A DNA stretch of 64,000 bases, from contig CAWFHK010000001.1 of assembly GCA_963815655.1 (NCBI GenBank), forward strand, positions 620,001 to 684,000, given 5' to 3'. Of this stretch, positions 1-7,211 are shown one piece after another (position 1 is the first letter of the stretch; every line of letters starts with the position of its first letter). Made by a program: the position numbers and the translations under genes. The notes under the pieces were generated by a model. That model was not told the origin of the DNA and searched no databases. It saw nothing but the letters and a program-made list of their open reading frames with translations. Origin of the DNA: JAWOLE01 sp963815655 (GTDB lineage: Bacteria > Acidobacteriota > Thermoanaerobaculia > UBA5066 > Gp7-AA6).

Positions 1-836
1 ACACCCTCGAGTCGCCTCTCCTTCTCTGCGCCCGGCAGGAACTGACGCTCGCGGTGCGGTCGCGGTGGATGCAGATCTTCGCCGCCGTCTTCGCGGGGCT
101 CTCGCTCGCGGTCGCGTCCTCGGGCTACATCGTCTCGGGCGGAAGCGGCGTGCAGGACTTCGCCCGCACGGCGGCGTCTCTCGTCGGGCTCGTTCTGCTT
201 CTGGTCCCCCTGACGTCGCTCGTGATCGGCGTCCTGGCTCTCTCGCCGGATCGGGGCGCCGCGGAGATCCTCTTCTCCCAGCCTGTCTCTCGAACGGCGA
301 TCCTCTTCGGCCGCCTTCTGGGCCTTTTCGCCGCCCTCGCCGCGGCCCAGGCCGTCGGCCTCGGGGGCGCCGGGATCGTGATCTTCTGGCGTTCCGGCCA
401 GATCGGCGCCGGCGCCTACGGCCTCCTCTTCGCGGCCTCTCTGACCCTCACGGCGGTCTTCCTCTCCCTGGCCGGCGCGCTCGCCTGCGGGGGCGTCGGC
501 CGCAGAACGCGGACGCTGGCCCTCGCCCTGATCCTCTGGTTCGCCGCGGTGGTGCTGTTCGACGTGGGGGCCCTGGGCGCCGCCATGCTCCTCTCCTCCG
601 GAAACGCGTCGCGATTGCTGATCGCCGCGACCCTCGTGAACCCGGTGGACGCCGTCAGGACCGGAACGCTCCTGGGCATCGAGGGGACCACGGCCTTCGG
701 CGCGGCGTCGCTCGCTCTGCTTCGGGCGACCCGGGGCCCCGCGGGGGCCGCCGCGCTGCTGGTTCTTTCTGTCCTCTTCTGGATCGTCGCTCCGGCCACG
801 CTCGCCTCCCGGCGCCTCGGCAAGGCGGACCTCTAA
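1..836 (+). CDS. ABC-2 type permease, NosY-like (5' partial)
   Basis: The reading frame is open to the left edge, and no convincing start codon lies before the conserved 'RQELTLAVRSRW' segment, so the gene begins outside the window. The visible ~277 residues hold about six hydrophobic segments. The pattern (an RSRW cytoplasmic turn followed by a long TM helix, then 'ILFSQPVSR' before a second TM pair) matches NosY/ABC-2 permeases that partner an ATPase (NosF) and a periplasmic protein (NosD) in copper delivery or export at the inner membrane. The NosF and NosD partners would be upstream and are not seen. Family assignment is good; the NosY substrate is inference. Confidence 0.75.
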   Translation, partial: TLESPLLLCARQELTLAVRSRWMQIFAAVFAGLSLAVASSGYIVSGGSGVQDFARTAASLVGLVLLLVPLTSLVIGVLALSPDRGAAEILFSQPVSRTAILFGRLLGLFAALAAAQAVGLGGAGIVIFWRSGQIGAGAYGLLFAASLTLTAVFLSLAGALACGGVGRRTRTLALALILWFAAVVLFDVGALGAAMLLSSGNASRLLIAATLVNPVDAVRTGTLLGIEGTTAFGAASLALLRATRGPAGAAALLVLSVLFWIVAPATLASRRLGKADL

Positions 837-893
837 CTCGACGAGGCCTCTCCGGCGGTCGGGGTTTCGGGAAGGGGCCGGCGGCCGAGGCGG

Positions 894-1130
894 CTACTTC
901 GAGGGGTCCTCGGGAGCGTCCTCCGGGAGGCGCTCGCGCAGCTCCTCGGGAAGAAGGTCGGGACGCGGGGGGAGGATCCCGCCTCCTTCCGGGACGCCGA
1001 CGCCGGCGAAACCCTGTCCCCAGTGGATGGCGCCGGTATGCTCATGGCGAAGCGGCGATCCGTAGCCGCGGTAGCCATGGCGGTGGCGCTTGACTCTCGT
1101 CGCGTTCACGATGCCCACCCTGAAACCCAT
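894..1130 (-). CDS. Small Gly/His-rich hypothetical protein (78 aa)
   Basis: I do not recognise this family. The case for a real gene is a very strong ribosome-binding site (AGGAGGAGGG) just before the ATG and a complete 78-codon frame. The N-terminal half is rich in His, Gly and Arg (for example 'RHRHGYRGYGSPLRHEHTG'); the C-terminal third is acidic and proline-rich (ending 'PEDAPEDPSK'). There is no signal peptide or membrane segment. It is transcribed divergently from the Crp/Fnr regulator, with about 85 bp between the starts. The histidines could bind metal, but that is only a guess. Confidence 0.5.
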   Translation of the reverse strand: MGFRVGIVNATRVKRHRHGYRGYGSPLRHEHTGAIHWGQGFAGVGVPEGGGILPPRPDLLPEELRERLPEDAPEDPSK

Positions 1131-1199
1131 GGGTCCCTCCTCCTGTTCATACCCTATTCAAACGGCGGGGGCGGGCAGAAGGTTTCGCGATCCGCTGCC

Positions 1200-1205
1200 T
1201 ATAAT
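1200..1205 (+). promoter_or_regulatory. Consensus -10 box (TATAAT) of the Crp/Fnr gene
   Basis: A perfect TATAAT hexamer ends 9 nt before the GTG at 1215, so transcription would begin almost at the start codon. No convincing -35 and no copy of the 16-bp operator found elsewhere in this window are present. Confidence 0.45.
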
Positions 1206-1214
1206 CGGCCGGTC

Positions 1215-1898
1215 GTGGAAAGACCGCCGATCCCGTTCGACGCCATACCGGTCCTCGCGATGCTCAAGGCGGAAGACCGCGCCGCGCTCTCCCCCCTCTG
1301 CGAGCTTCAGGCCCACGAGAAGGGGGCGAGAATCTTCGAGGAAGGGGAGCCGGCGGAGAAGATCCACTTTCTCTTCGTCGGCCGGGTCAAGATCGTCAAG
1401 TCCACGCCGGATCGGGACCTCATTCTCGAGATCCTCGGGCCCGGCGAGCCGGTGGGAACGGTGGCCGCTTTCGAGCGGCGTCCCTTTCCGGCGACGGCGG
1501 TCGCGATCGAGCCGTGCGGCGTGGTCTCGATCCCGGAACGCGAGTTCTTCGCCCTGATCGAGCGGCGGCCGGAGATCACGCGCCGCCTCCTCGCGGGACT
1601 GACCCTGCGCCTCATGACGCTGAACAAGAGGCTCGCGGACATGACGGGCTCCGTCGAATTCCGGATGGCCCGGCTCTTTTCGACGCTCGCGGAGCGGACC
1701 GGCCAGAAACGGGGGGAACAGATCTTCATCCCGCTCGCCCTCTCCCGCCAGGAGATTGCCGATCTGGCCGGGACGACCATCGAGACGGCCATCCGCGTCA
1801 TGAGCCGCTGGCAGAAGGACGGCATCATCGAGACCGACAAGAAGGGTTTCCTCATCCGCGACCTCGCGGCGATCCGGGAAGTCGCTCCGGCCGAATAG
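1215..1898 (+). CDS. Crp/Fnr-family transcriptional regulator
   Basis: Protein of 227 aa. The N-terminal half is a cyclic-nucleotide-binding-type beta-roll ('GARIFEEGEPAEKIHFLFVG', then 'GEPVGTVAAFERRPFPATAVA'), followed by a dimerisation helix around residues 115-140 and a C-terminal winged helix ('LSRQEIADLAGTTIETAIRV'). The recognition helix keeps the ExxxR pair typical of the family. No N-terminal cysteine cluster like that of FNR is visible, so it is closer to Crp/NtcA/DNR-type sensors. The start is taken as GTG because a near-perfect TATAAT lies at 1200-1205 and there is no SD; the message may be leaderless. Adjacent to dps. The ligand cannot be read from sequence. Confidence 0.85.
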   Translation: MERPPIPFDAIPVLAMLKAEDRAALSPLCELQAHEKGARIFEEGEPAEKIHFLFVGRVKIVKSTPDRDLILEILGPGEPVGTVAAFERRPFPATAVAIEPCGVVSIPEREFFALIERRPEITRRLLAGLTLRLMTLNKRLADMTGSVEFRMARLFSTLAERTGQKRGEQIFIPLALSRQEIADLAGTTIETAIRVMSRWQKDGIIETDKKGFLIRDLAAIREVAPAE

Positions 1899-1908
1899 CC
1901 GGCGCGAA

Positions 1909-1924
1909 TGATGAAAACGGCTCT
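1909..1924 (+). promoter_or_regulatory. 16-bp operator upstream of dps
   Basis: TGATGAAAACGGCTCT. A -10-like TCTCAT follows at 1947-1952, 38 nt after the operator start. The layout is repeated with the same spacing upstream of cstA (2671). Confidence 0.5.
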
Positions 1925-2036
1925 CGCGGGCCGGGACTCGGAGCGGTCTCATCAGGGGAGAGACGGGAGCCTCGCCGATCCCGGACCCGAGGCCCGGCTC
2001 TCCGGCACGCGACGTGCCGAAGAAAGGAGACGAATC

Positions 2037-2549
2037 ATGGGATCCGTGCTGCTGGAAGCCGAGCGCCTCTTTCCGACGAAGAACGACCTCACGCACAAAA
2101 TTCGCTCGCAGCTCGTCGTGCTCTTGAACCAGCTGCTCGCCGACGCGGTGGATCTCCAGACCCAGGCGAAGGCCGCGCACTGGAACGTCAAGGGTCCGAA
2201 CTTCATCGCGCTCCACAAACTCTTCGACGAGGTCCACGCGTCTGTCGCCGAATACGTGGACCTGCTCGCCGAACGCGCGGTGCAGCTCGGGGGCTTCGCG
2301 GAGGGGACGTTGAGGGTCGCGGCAAGCCGGTCGGACCTGGAGGAGTATCCGGCGGGCATCGCCGACAGCGGCCGGCACGTGGAAGCCCTTTCGAATGCCC
2401 TGGCGGCGTTCGGGGCCGGCGTCCGCCGCGCCATCGACGAGGCGGCGGGGCTCGGTGATGCCGGCACGGCCGACCTCTTCACGGAGGTCTCGCGCGGCAT
2501 CGACAAGTGGCTCTGGTTCGTGGAGGCTCACCTCCCGGCGATGGCCTAA
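2037..2549 (+). CDS. dps: Dps-like DNA-binding ferritin
   Basis: Protein of 170 aa with the Dps ferroxidase signature in the 'AHWNVKGPNFIALHKLFDE' segment (His and Asp/Glu ligands at the dimer interface), as expected for a mini-ferritin that oxidises Fe(II) with peroxide, stores iron and shields DNA. Length fits the family. The ATG at 2037 is chosen because AAAGGAGA precedes it; the upstream in-frame ATG falls inside the operator. It lies just after the Crp/Fnr gene, but has its own operator and -10-like element, so it is probably transcribed separately as part of the stress island. Confidence 0.92.
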   Translation: MGSVLLEAERLFPTKNDLTHKIRSQLVVLLNQLLADAVDLQTQAKAAHWNVKGPNFIALHKLFDEVHASVAEYVDLLAERAVQLGGFAEGTLRVAASRSDLEEYPAGIADSGRHVEALSNALAAFGAGVRRAIDEAAGLGDAGTADLFTEVSRGIDKWLWFVEAHLPAMA

Positions 2550-2670
2550 AGTTCCGCGCCCTCCGCTCCCGTCTCACCCGGCGCCGCCGCCGTCGCGCCC
2601 GACCCTCGCTTCGCGGCGGTTCGGTCCGGGCCTGTCTGAATGTGTCTCCTGCCTCGGGGCCACGGCTGAA
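2550..2670. other. Intergenic stretch before the cstA promoter
   Basis: Part of a 316-bp gap between dps and cstA. I see no gene or clear terminator in this part; the operator, -10 and a possible leader ORF follow it. Confidence 0.4.
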
Positions 2671-2686
2671 TGATGAAAACGGATCT
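2671..2686 (+). promoter_or_regulatory. 16-bp operator upstream of cstA
   Basis: TGATGAAAACGGATCT, with -10-like TCTCAT at 2709-2714 (offset 38). It differs from the dps operator by one base, and the -10 hexamer is identical. Confidence 0.55.
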
Positions 2687-2740
2687 GCACAAACGGAGGC
2701 GGGCGGAGTCTCATGAGAGGGTCTCGCAGCCGCTGAAAAC

Positions 2741-2851
2741 ATGGACGTGAACATCGTGTCCGGCTGGTCGCAACTCGAAACGCGACGGAGTCTCTCGCGC
2801 GGAGACAGCATCGCGGCACGACGCTTTCTTTCCCGGCGCGCCGCTTTCTAG
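2741..2851 (+). CDS. Possible 36-aa leader ORF before cstA
   Basis: A small frame (MDVNIVSGWSQLETRRS...) begins about 20 nt downstream of the predicted cstA transcription start and ends with TAG just before the AAAGGAG of cstA. It is arginine- and serine-rich with no known domain. It could be a leader peptide whose translation affects cstA, or chance. Only position and frame length support it. Confidence 0.25.
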   Translation: MDVNIVSGWSQLETRRSLSRGDSIAARRFLSRRAAF

Positions 2852-2865
2852 AAAGGAGCCGTTCG

Positions 2866-4785
2866 ATGAACACCCTCTGGATCGTCCTCCTCGCCGCCAC
2901 GGTTATCTATCTCGCCTACAACTTCTATGCCCGCAAGATCGACCGGAACGTCATCAAGGCCGACGCGAAGAGGGCGACGCCGGCCAGGATGTACATGGAC
3001 GGCGTGGACTTCATGCCGACGAGCAAGAACGTCCTCTACGGTTATCACTTCAAGTCGATCGCCGCGGCGGGACCGATCGTCGGGGTCATCACGGCCGCCA
3101 ACATCTGGGGGTGGCTCCCCTCCCTCATCTGGCTCGTCGTCGGAGTCAGCTTCATCGGATGGGCGAGCGACTACTCCGCGATCATGGTCGCGGTCCGCAA
3201 CGACGGCAACAGCCTGAGCGCGATCTCGCACAAGCTGATCGCCCCGCGGACGCGAAGCATCCTCTTCGTCTTCATCTTCTTCTACCTGATGCTGCTCGCG
3301 GGGGCCTTCGTCGGCATTCTGGCGGCGATCCTGTCGGCTCGCCCCGACGTCCCCTTCGGCATCATCGTGCTGGCGCTCATGGGCCTGCTCGCCGGGCAGA
3401 TGATGTATCGCTGGAAGATGGACCTCATCCTCGTCACCGTGATCGTGGTGGCGGTGACGCTCGGAGCGATGGCGCTCGGGCCCTGGGGCCAGCACAAGAA
3501 CGAGGCGGGCAAGCTCGTGCAGGGCCCCGTCGGCGCGGCCATCGTGTCGATGAACAAGGCCGTCGACGGCCTCGCGAGCGGCGGTGCGCTCCTGAGCGTC
3601 GCGGACCCGACGATGGCCGACCCGCGCATCCCCGCTCCCGGACCGGACGGCAAGCGCCCGACGACGCCCGCCTATGATGCCGCCGCGGGAGTCGTCCGCA
3701 CGCTTCCGAACTATCTCGTCTGGATGGCGTTCCTGTTCGTCTTCTCCTACATGGGGGCGAACATGCCGATCTGGCGCTTCGCCCAGCCGGTCAACTACAT
3801 CGGCTTCTGGGTGATGCTCATCACGATCGTGCTCTCCGCCGTGGGCGCGTTCGTGGCGCCGCTGACCGGAGTGAAGGACGCCGCCGGCAACGTCATCGGG
3901 TCCTTCGCCCTCGCCGCGGTCAAGATCAAGGACCTCGGTTTTGTCGCGCAGGCCGGCAAGGCCTGGCAGCCGCTCTGGCCGATGCTCTTCGTCACGATCG
4001 CGTGCGGCGCGATCTCCGGCTGGCACGCGCTCGTCGGGTCGGTCGGAACGGCGCGCCAGCTCGAGTACGAGACTGACGGGCTCCCTGTCGGCGGCGGATC
4101 CATGTTCGGCGAGTACACGCTGGCGCTCCTCTCCCTGGTGGCCGTCTCCATCGCGGGAGTCGGCGGCGGCGGCGGCCGCTTCGCGGCCGGAGTCGGCAAG
4201 CTCATCTACGCGGGCACCTTCGGCGCCGTGCCCGAGGTCCTCGGGACCGCGCTCGGGTTCGGAGCCTTCGTCATGATCGTGCTCACGGTGACGCAGCTCG
4301 TCTTCCGCGTCATGCGGGTGACCCTGGCCGAGTGGCTCGGCGACCGGGTCCCGCTCGTGCGCAACATGCACGTCTCGAGCATCATTTCGATGGCGCTCAC
4401 CCTGGCGCTCGTCCTGACGGGCACCTGGGTCTATCTCTGGCAGATGTTCGGAGCCTCGAACCAGCTCATGGCCGCGCTGTCGCTTCTCGTCGTCACCGTG
4501 TGGCTCAAGTCCGAGAAGCGCAACCCGACCTACGCGCTCGTCCCGATGGTCTTCATGTACGTCACGACGCTCTTCGCGACCGCGGTCACGGCGCGCAACC
4601 TCTACGTGACGATCGCCTCCAACCCGACGATGAGCGGGCTGCCGGTTGCGGGGGCCTGGGCGATGATCATCGTCGCCGCGCTCCTGATCGTCGCCGCGCT
4701 CATCATCGGCTGGGACGGGCTCAAGGCGTACCGGAAGTACAGCAAGATGCCGGCGGCGCCGAAGATCGCTTCGGCGGCTGCCTAG
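2866..4785 (+). CDS. cstA: CstA-family transporter (peptide/pyruvate)
   Basis: Protein of 639 aa with many membrane segments from the first residues on. The N-terminal 'ARMYMDGVDFMPTSKNVLYG' and 'FKSIAAAGPIVGV' motifs are hallmarks of the CstA carbon-starvation family, whose characterised members import peptides or pyruvate across the inner membrane. A soluble loop of about 60 residues (residues ~215-275) follows the seventh or so helix. Start is set by AAAGGAGCC before the ATG. The gene sits behind the island operator, so import of a carbon source such as pyruvate may be raised under the same condition that induces NifJ. Substrate is inferred. Confidence 0.9.
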   Translation: MNTLWIVLLAATVIYLAYNFYARKIDRNVIKADAKRATPARMYMDGVDFMPTSKNVLYGYHFKSIAAAGPIVGVITAANIWGWLPSLIWLVVGVSFIGWASDYSAIMVAVRNDGNSLSAISHKLIAPRTRSILFVFIFFYLMLLAGAFVGILAAILSARPDVPFGIIVLALMGLLAGQMMYRWKMDLILVTVIVVAVTLGAMALGPWGQHKNEAGKLVQGPVGAAIVSMNKAVDGLASGGALLSVADPTMADPRIPAPGPDGKRPTTPAYDAAAGVVRTLPNYLVWMAFLFVFSYMGANMPIWRFAQPVNYIGFWVMLITIVLSAVGAFVAPLTGVKDAAGNVIGSFALAAVKIKDLGFVAQAGKAWQPLWPMLFVTIACGAISGWHALVGSVGTARQLEYETDGLPVGGGSMFGEYTLALLSLVAVSIAGVGGGGGRFAAGVGKLIYAGTFGAVPEVLGTALGFGAFVMIVLTVTQLVFRVMRVTLAEWLGDRVPLVRNMHVSSIISMALTLALVLTGTWVYLWQMFGASNQLMAALSLLVVTVWLKSEKRNPTYALVPMVFMYVTTLFATAVTARNLYVTIASNPTMSGLPVAGAWAMIIVAALLIVAALIIGWDGLKAYRKYSKMPAAPKIASAAA

Positions 4786-5420
4786 CCGTGTTCCGCCCGC
4801 TGTCCGACCGCGCGGAGCGCCCGGAAGAGCTCCGCGGCGGAAACGGAGCGGGCGGGGAGATCCATGTGCAACTGCAGGTGAGGCTCGGCGCGGCGGACGG
4901 ACAGGCGGCGCACCGTGACGCCCGCGCCGCGGGCGAGCTCGAGGAGCGCGTCGCCCAGGGCCGCCGCGCCTTCGGACCGGGAGTACGAGGTCAATCGACC
5001 CAGATCGGCCGGCTCCCGCACCGACCATTGCTCAGACGACATCCGGCGGAGCGCGTCGCGCCCCGACCAGCTCTCTCTGTCCAGGACCTCGACCTCGTGA
5101 ACCGGCGGACGGGCGAGCCGCGCCCGGAGGATGAGGGAGTCGCGCCGGCCCCGAGCGCGGGCGAAGCCCCAGATCCACGGCACGTCCCGGGGCTCCAGGA
5201 AGACCACGAGGGTCACGTGCTCGAAGGGCGCCTTCGCCTTCTGAATGACCAGCTCGACCGAGTTGGTGCCGAGCCAGCGCACCGTCGTGCGCTCGCCCAC
5301 GCGCGGCAGCCCGTCCTGCATCCAGCGCATGGCGGCCTTCCCCTTGCGGACGTTCCAGACGCTGCCGGCCGCGAACCAGACCATGATGACCGCGGCGAGC
5401 GCGGTCAGAGTTCCGATCAG
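4782..5420 (-). CDS. Membrane-anchored protein of unknown function, probable CTG start
   Basis: I do not recognise the family. The frame encodes an N-terminal TM anchor ('LTALAAVIMVWFAAGSVW') followed by a ~185-residue soluble region rich in Arg and Val with no catalytic motif I can name. No ATG, GTG or TTG lies in frame between this point and the divergent neighbour's 5' end, whereas GAGGAGG stands 6 nt before an in-frame CTG at 5420. I therefore propose a CTG start, giving 212 aa; a sequencing error is the alternative. It converges on cstA, overlapping its stop by 4 bp. Confidence 0.55.
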   Translation of the reverse strand: MIGTLTALAAVIMVWFAAGSVWNVRKGKAAMRWMQDGLPRVGERTTVRWLGTNSVELVIQKAKAPFEHVTLVVFLEPRDVPWIWGFARARGRRDSLILRARLARPPVHEVEVLDRESWSGRDALRRMSSEQWSVREPADLGRLTSYSRSEGAAALGDALLELARGAGVTVRRLSVRRAEPHLQLHMDLPARSVSAAELFRALRAVGQRAEHG

Positions 5421-5543
5421 GACGAACCTCCTCGGCTGCCCGTCGCGAAAACGGCGGTCCCCTCGGTTTCCGGGGACGATACCAGAGCCCCCGAAAGGAT
5501 CGCTCGCGCACGGCTCGCCGGGCTTCGTTCGGAAAGGACCAGC

Positions 5544-5822
5544 GTGGGACAGCGCGGCGGCGCGGCGAAGGCCCTCCGGGAGTTCCTGTACGGGATGTTC
5601 GGCTACGAGACCGCCCAGCAGGCCCTGGAGATCCGGGCTTCCCTGGAGGCCCTCTTCATGCTGGTCACCTTCGGCGACATGATCGGCGTGCCGGTCATGC
5701 CCCCGTACTACGCCCTGCGCCTGCTGCCGTACGTGGCGGGCTCGGTCGAGGGGTGGAAGCGCCGCACGCTGCGCGACCGCCAGTTCGGCGACGACCACGG
5801 ACACCATCTGCACGGAGTGTGA
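5544..5822 (+). CDS. Small helical protein A, partner candidate of ArsA-like ATPases
   Basis: Protein of 92 aa, starting at GTG behind GGAAAGGACC. The core ('IRASLEALFMLVTFGDMIG', then 'PPYYALRLLPYV' and 'WKRRTLRDR') is shared with the next gene, so the two are paralogues. The middle is hydrophobic and could form one or two membrane or amphipathic helices; the C-terminus ends in a His-rich tail ('DDHGHHLHGV'). It opens a tight four-gene block with two Get3/ArsA-type ATPases, which suggests a subunit or client of those ATPases. Function unknown. Confidence 0.7.
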   Translation: MGQRGGAAKALREFLYGMFGYETAQQALEIRASLEALFMLVTFGDMIGVPVMPPYYALRLLPYVAGSVEGWKRRTLRDRQFGDDHGHHLHGV

Positions 5823-5857
5823 GAGACGGCGAGTTCCAGTCCTCGGAAGGAGGAGAC

Positions 5858-6145
5858 ATGCTGAACAAGAACCAAGAACCCAGGCCGGGCGGCGTGAAGG
5901 GGCTCTGGAAGGGATTCCGGGAGACCATCTACGGCATGTCCGCGCACGACATGAGCCGCGCGGCGCTGAGGACCCGGGCCTCCATGGAGCACCTCTTCAT
6001 CCTCATCACGATGGGGGACCTGCTCGGCGTCCCCATCCTCCCGCCGTACTACAGCCTGCGCCTGCTGCCCTACGTCGTGCCGTCGATCGCGACGTGGAAG
6101 CGGCGGATGCTGCGGGAGAAGGACGTGTCCGATGCCATGTTCTAG
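5858..6145 (+). CDS. Small helical protein B, paralogue of the preceding gene
   Basis: Protein of 95 aa with a strong AAGGAGGAG site before the ATG. It shares 'LRTRASMEHLFILITMGDLL', 'PPYYSLRLLPYV' and 'WKRRMLREK' with the protein 35 bp upstream, but lacks its His-rich tail and has a longer charged N-terminus. The central hydrophobic stretch could insert in the membrane. Being the second of two paralogues before two paralogous ATPases, it fits a paired two-plus-two complex. I know no characterised homologue. Confidence 0.72.
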   Translation: MLNKNQEPRPGGVKGLWKGFRETIYGMSAHDMSRAALRTRASMEHLFILITMGDLLGVPILPPYYSLRLLPYVVPSIATWKRRMLREKDVSDAMF

Positions 6146-6190
6146 TCCGGCGCCCCCTTTCGCAGGCGCCATGACGTCAGGAGTTGCAGA

Positions 6191-7189
6191 ATGGGAATGA
6201 AACAGGTCTTCGAACAGAACCCGAACCGGCGCTACATCATGTTCGGCGGCAAGGGGGGACTCGGCAAGACGACGTTCTCGGCGGCCACGGCCTACTGGCT
6301 CGCCTCGCAGGGGAAGAAGGTCCTGGTCTTCTCTGTCGACCCCCAGGCCTCTCTGACAGACATCTTCCAGCGCGACATCTTCGGCAAGGGGCCGGTGAAG
6401 ATCATGGAGAACCTGTGGGCGCAGGAGATCGACGCCGACAGCCATATCAAGACCTACCAGGGGGAGATCCGGCAGAAGATCCTCGACCGGTACGGCCTCG
6501 AGGCGGTGCCCGAGGAGATCGAGAACTACATCCAGGCGGCGAGCGCCGAGCCGGCCATGGAGGAGAGCGCGATCTTCGACGCCGTGGTCGACGTCGTCAT
6601 CAAGGGAGACTACGACTACTACATCTACGACCTCGTCCCGCTCGGACACGCGCTCTACTACCTCTCGATGGCCAAGGTCTACGACGAGTGGATCAACAAG
6701 GTGACGAAGCTGCGGGAGGACATGCGCGAGTACGAGGAGATGGTCAGCCGCCTGAAGAGGGAGAAAGACACGGAGCAGGACGAGATCCTGAAGGAGCTCC
6801 TCTACATCAAGGAGCGCATCAACGCCTCCTCCTCCATCCTGACCGACAAGAACAAGACCGCCTTCTTCTTCGTCGTGACCCCGGAGGACATGATCATCAC
6901 CGACACGCAGAAGGCCGCGACGCTCTTCTCGCAGTTCGACGTGCCGATCGGCGGCTACGTCGTCAACCGGGTCATCCCGCACCAGCTCCTCGAGCAGGAG
7001 ATCCCCGACTACCTGCGCAACCGGATCCAGATGCAGGACAAGTACCTCGGCAGCATCCGCACCGCGTTCGGGGAGCAGGTCCTCGCCCACGTCCCGGAGC
7101 TCGAGCGCGACGTGACGGGCCTCGCGATGATCGAGAAGCTCGCGGGAATCATGTATGGCGACGGTAACGGCAACGGCCAGCGCGGCTGA
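6191..7189 (+). CDS. ArsA/Get3-type ATPase, first of a pair
   Basis: Protein of 332 aa of the SIMIBI ArsA/TRC40 class. Deviant Walker A near residue 20 (FGGKGGLGKTT), switch I 'SVDPQAS' with its Asp retained, and switch II region 'DLVPLGHALYYL' (canonical DTAPTGH... altered but the GH kept). No arsenic operon genes are near. A charged helical insert of roughly 40 residues follows near residue 170 ('KVTKLREDMREYEEM'). It lies 45 bp after small protein B and 22 bp before the second ATPase. A role in membrane-protein targeting, transport energising or cofactor handling is possible; the specific job is unknown. Confidence 0.85.
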   Translation: MGMKQVFEQNPNRRYIMFGGKGGLGKTTFSAATAYWLASQGKKVLVFSVDPQASLTDIFQRDIFGKGPVKIMENLWAQEIDADSHIKTYQGEIRQKILDRYGLEAVPEEIENYIQAASAEPAMEESAIFDAVVDVVIKGDYDYYIYDLVPLGHALYYLSMAKVYDEWINKVTKLREDMREYEEMVSRLKREKDTEQDEILKELLYIKERINASSSILTDKNKTAFFFVVTPEDMIITDTQKAATLFSQFDVPIGGYVVNRVIPHQLLEQEIPDYLRNRIQMQDKYLGSIRTAFGEQVLAHVPELERDVTGLAMIEKLAGIMYGDGNGNGQRG

Positions 7190-7211
7190 GCGCCTCTCGG
7201 AGGGAAACGAC

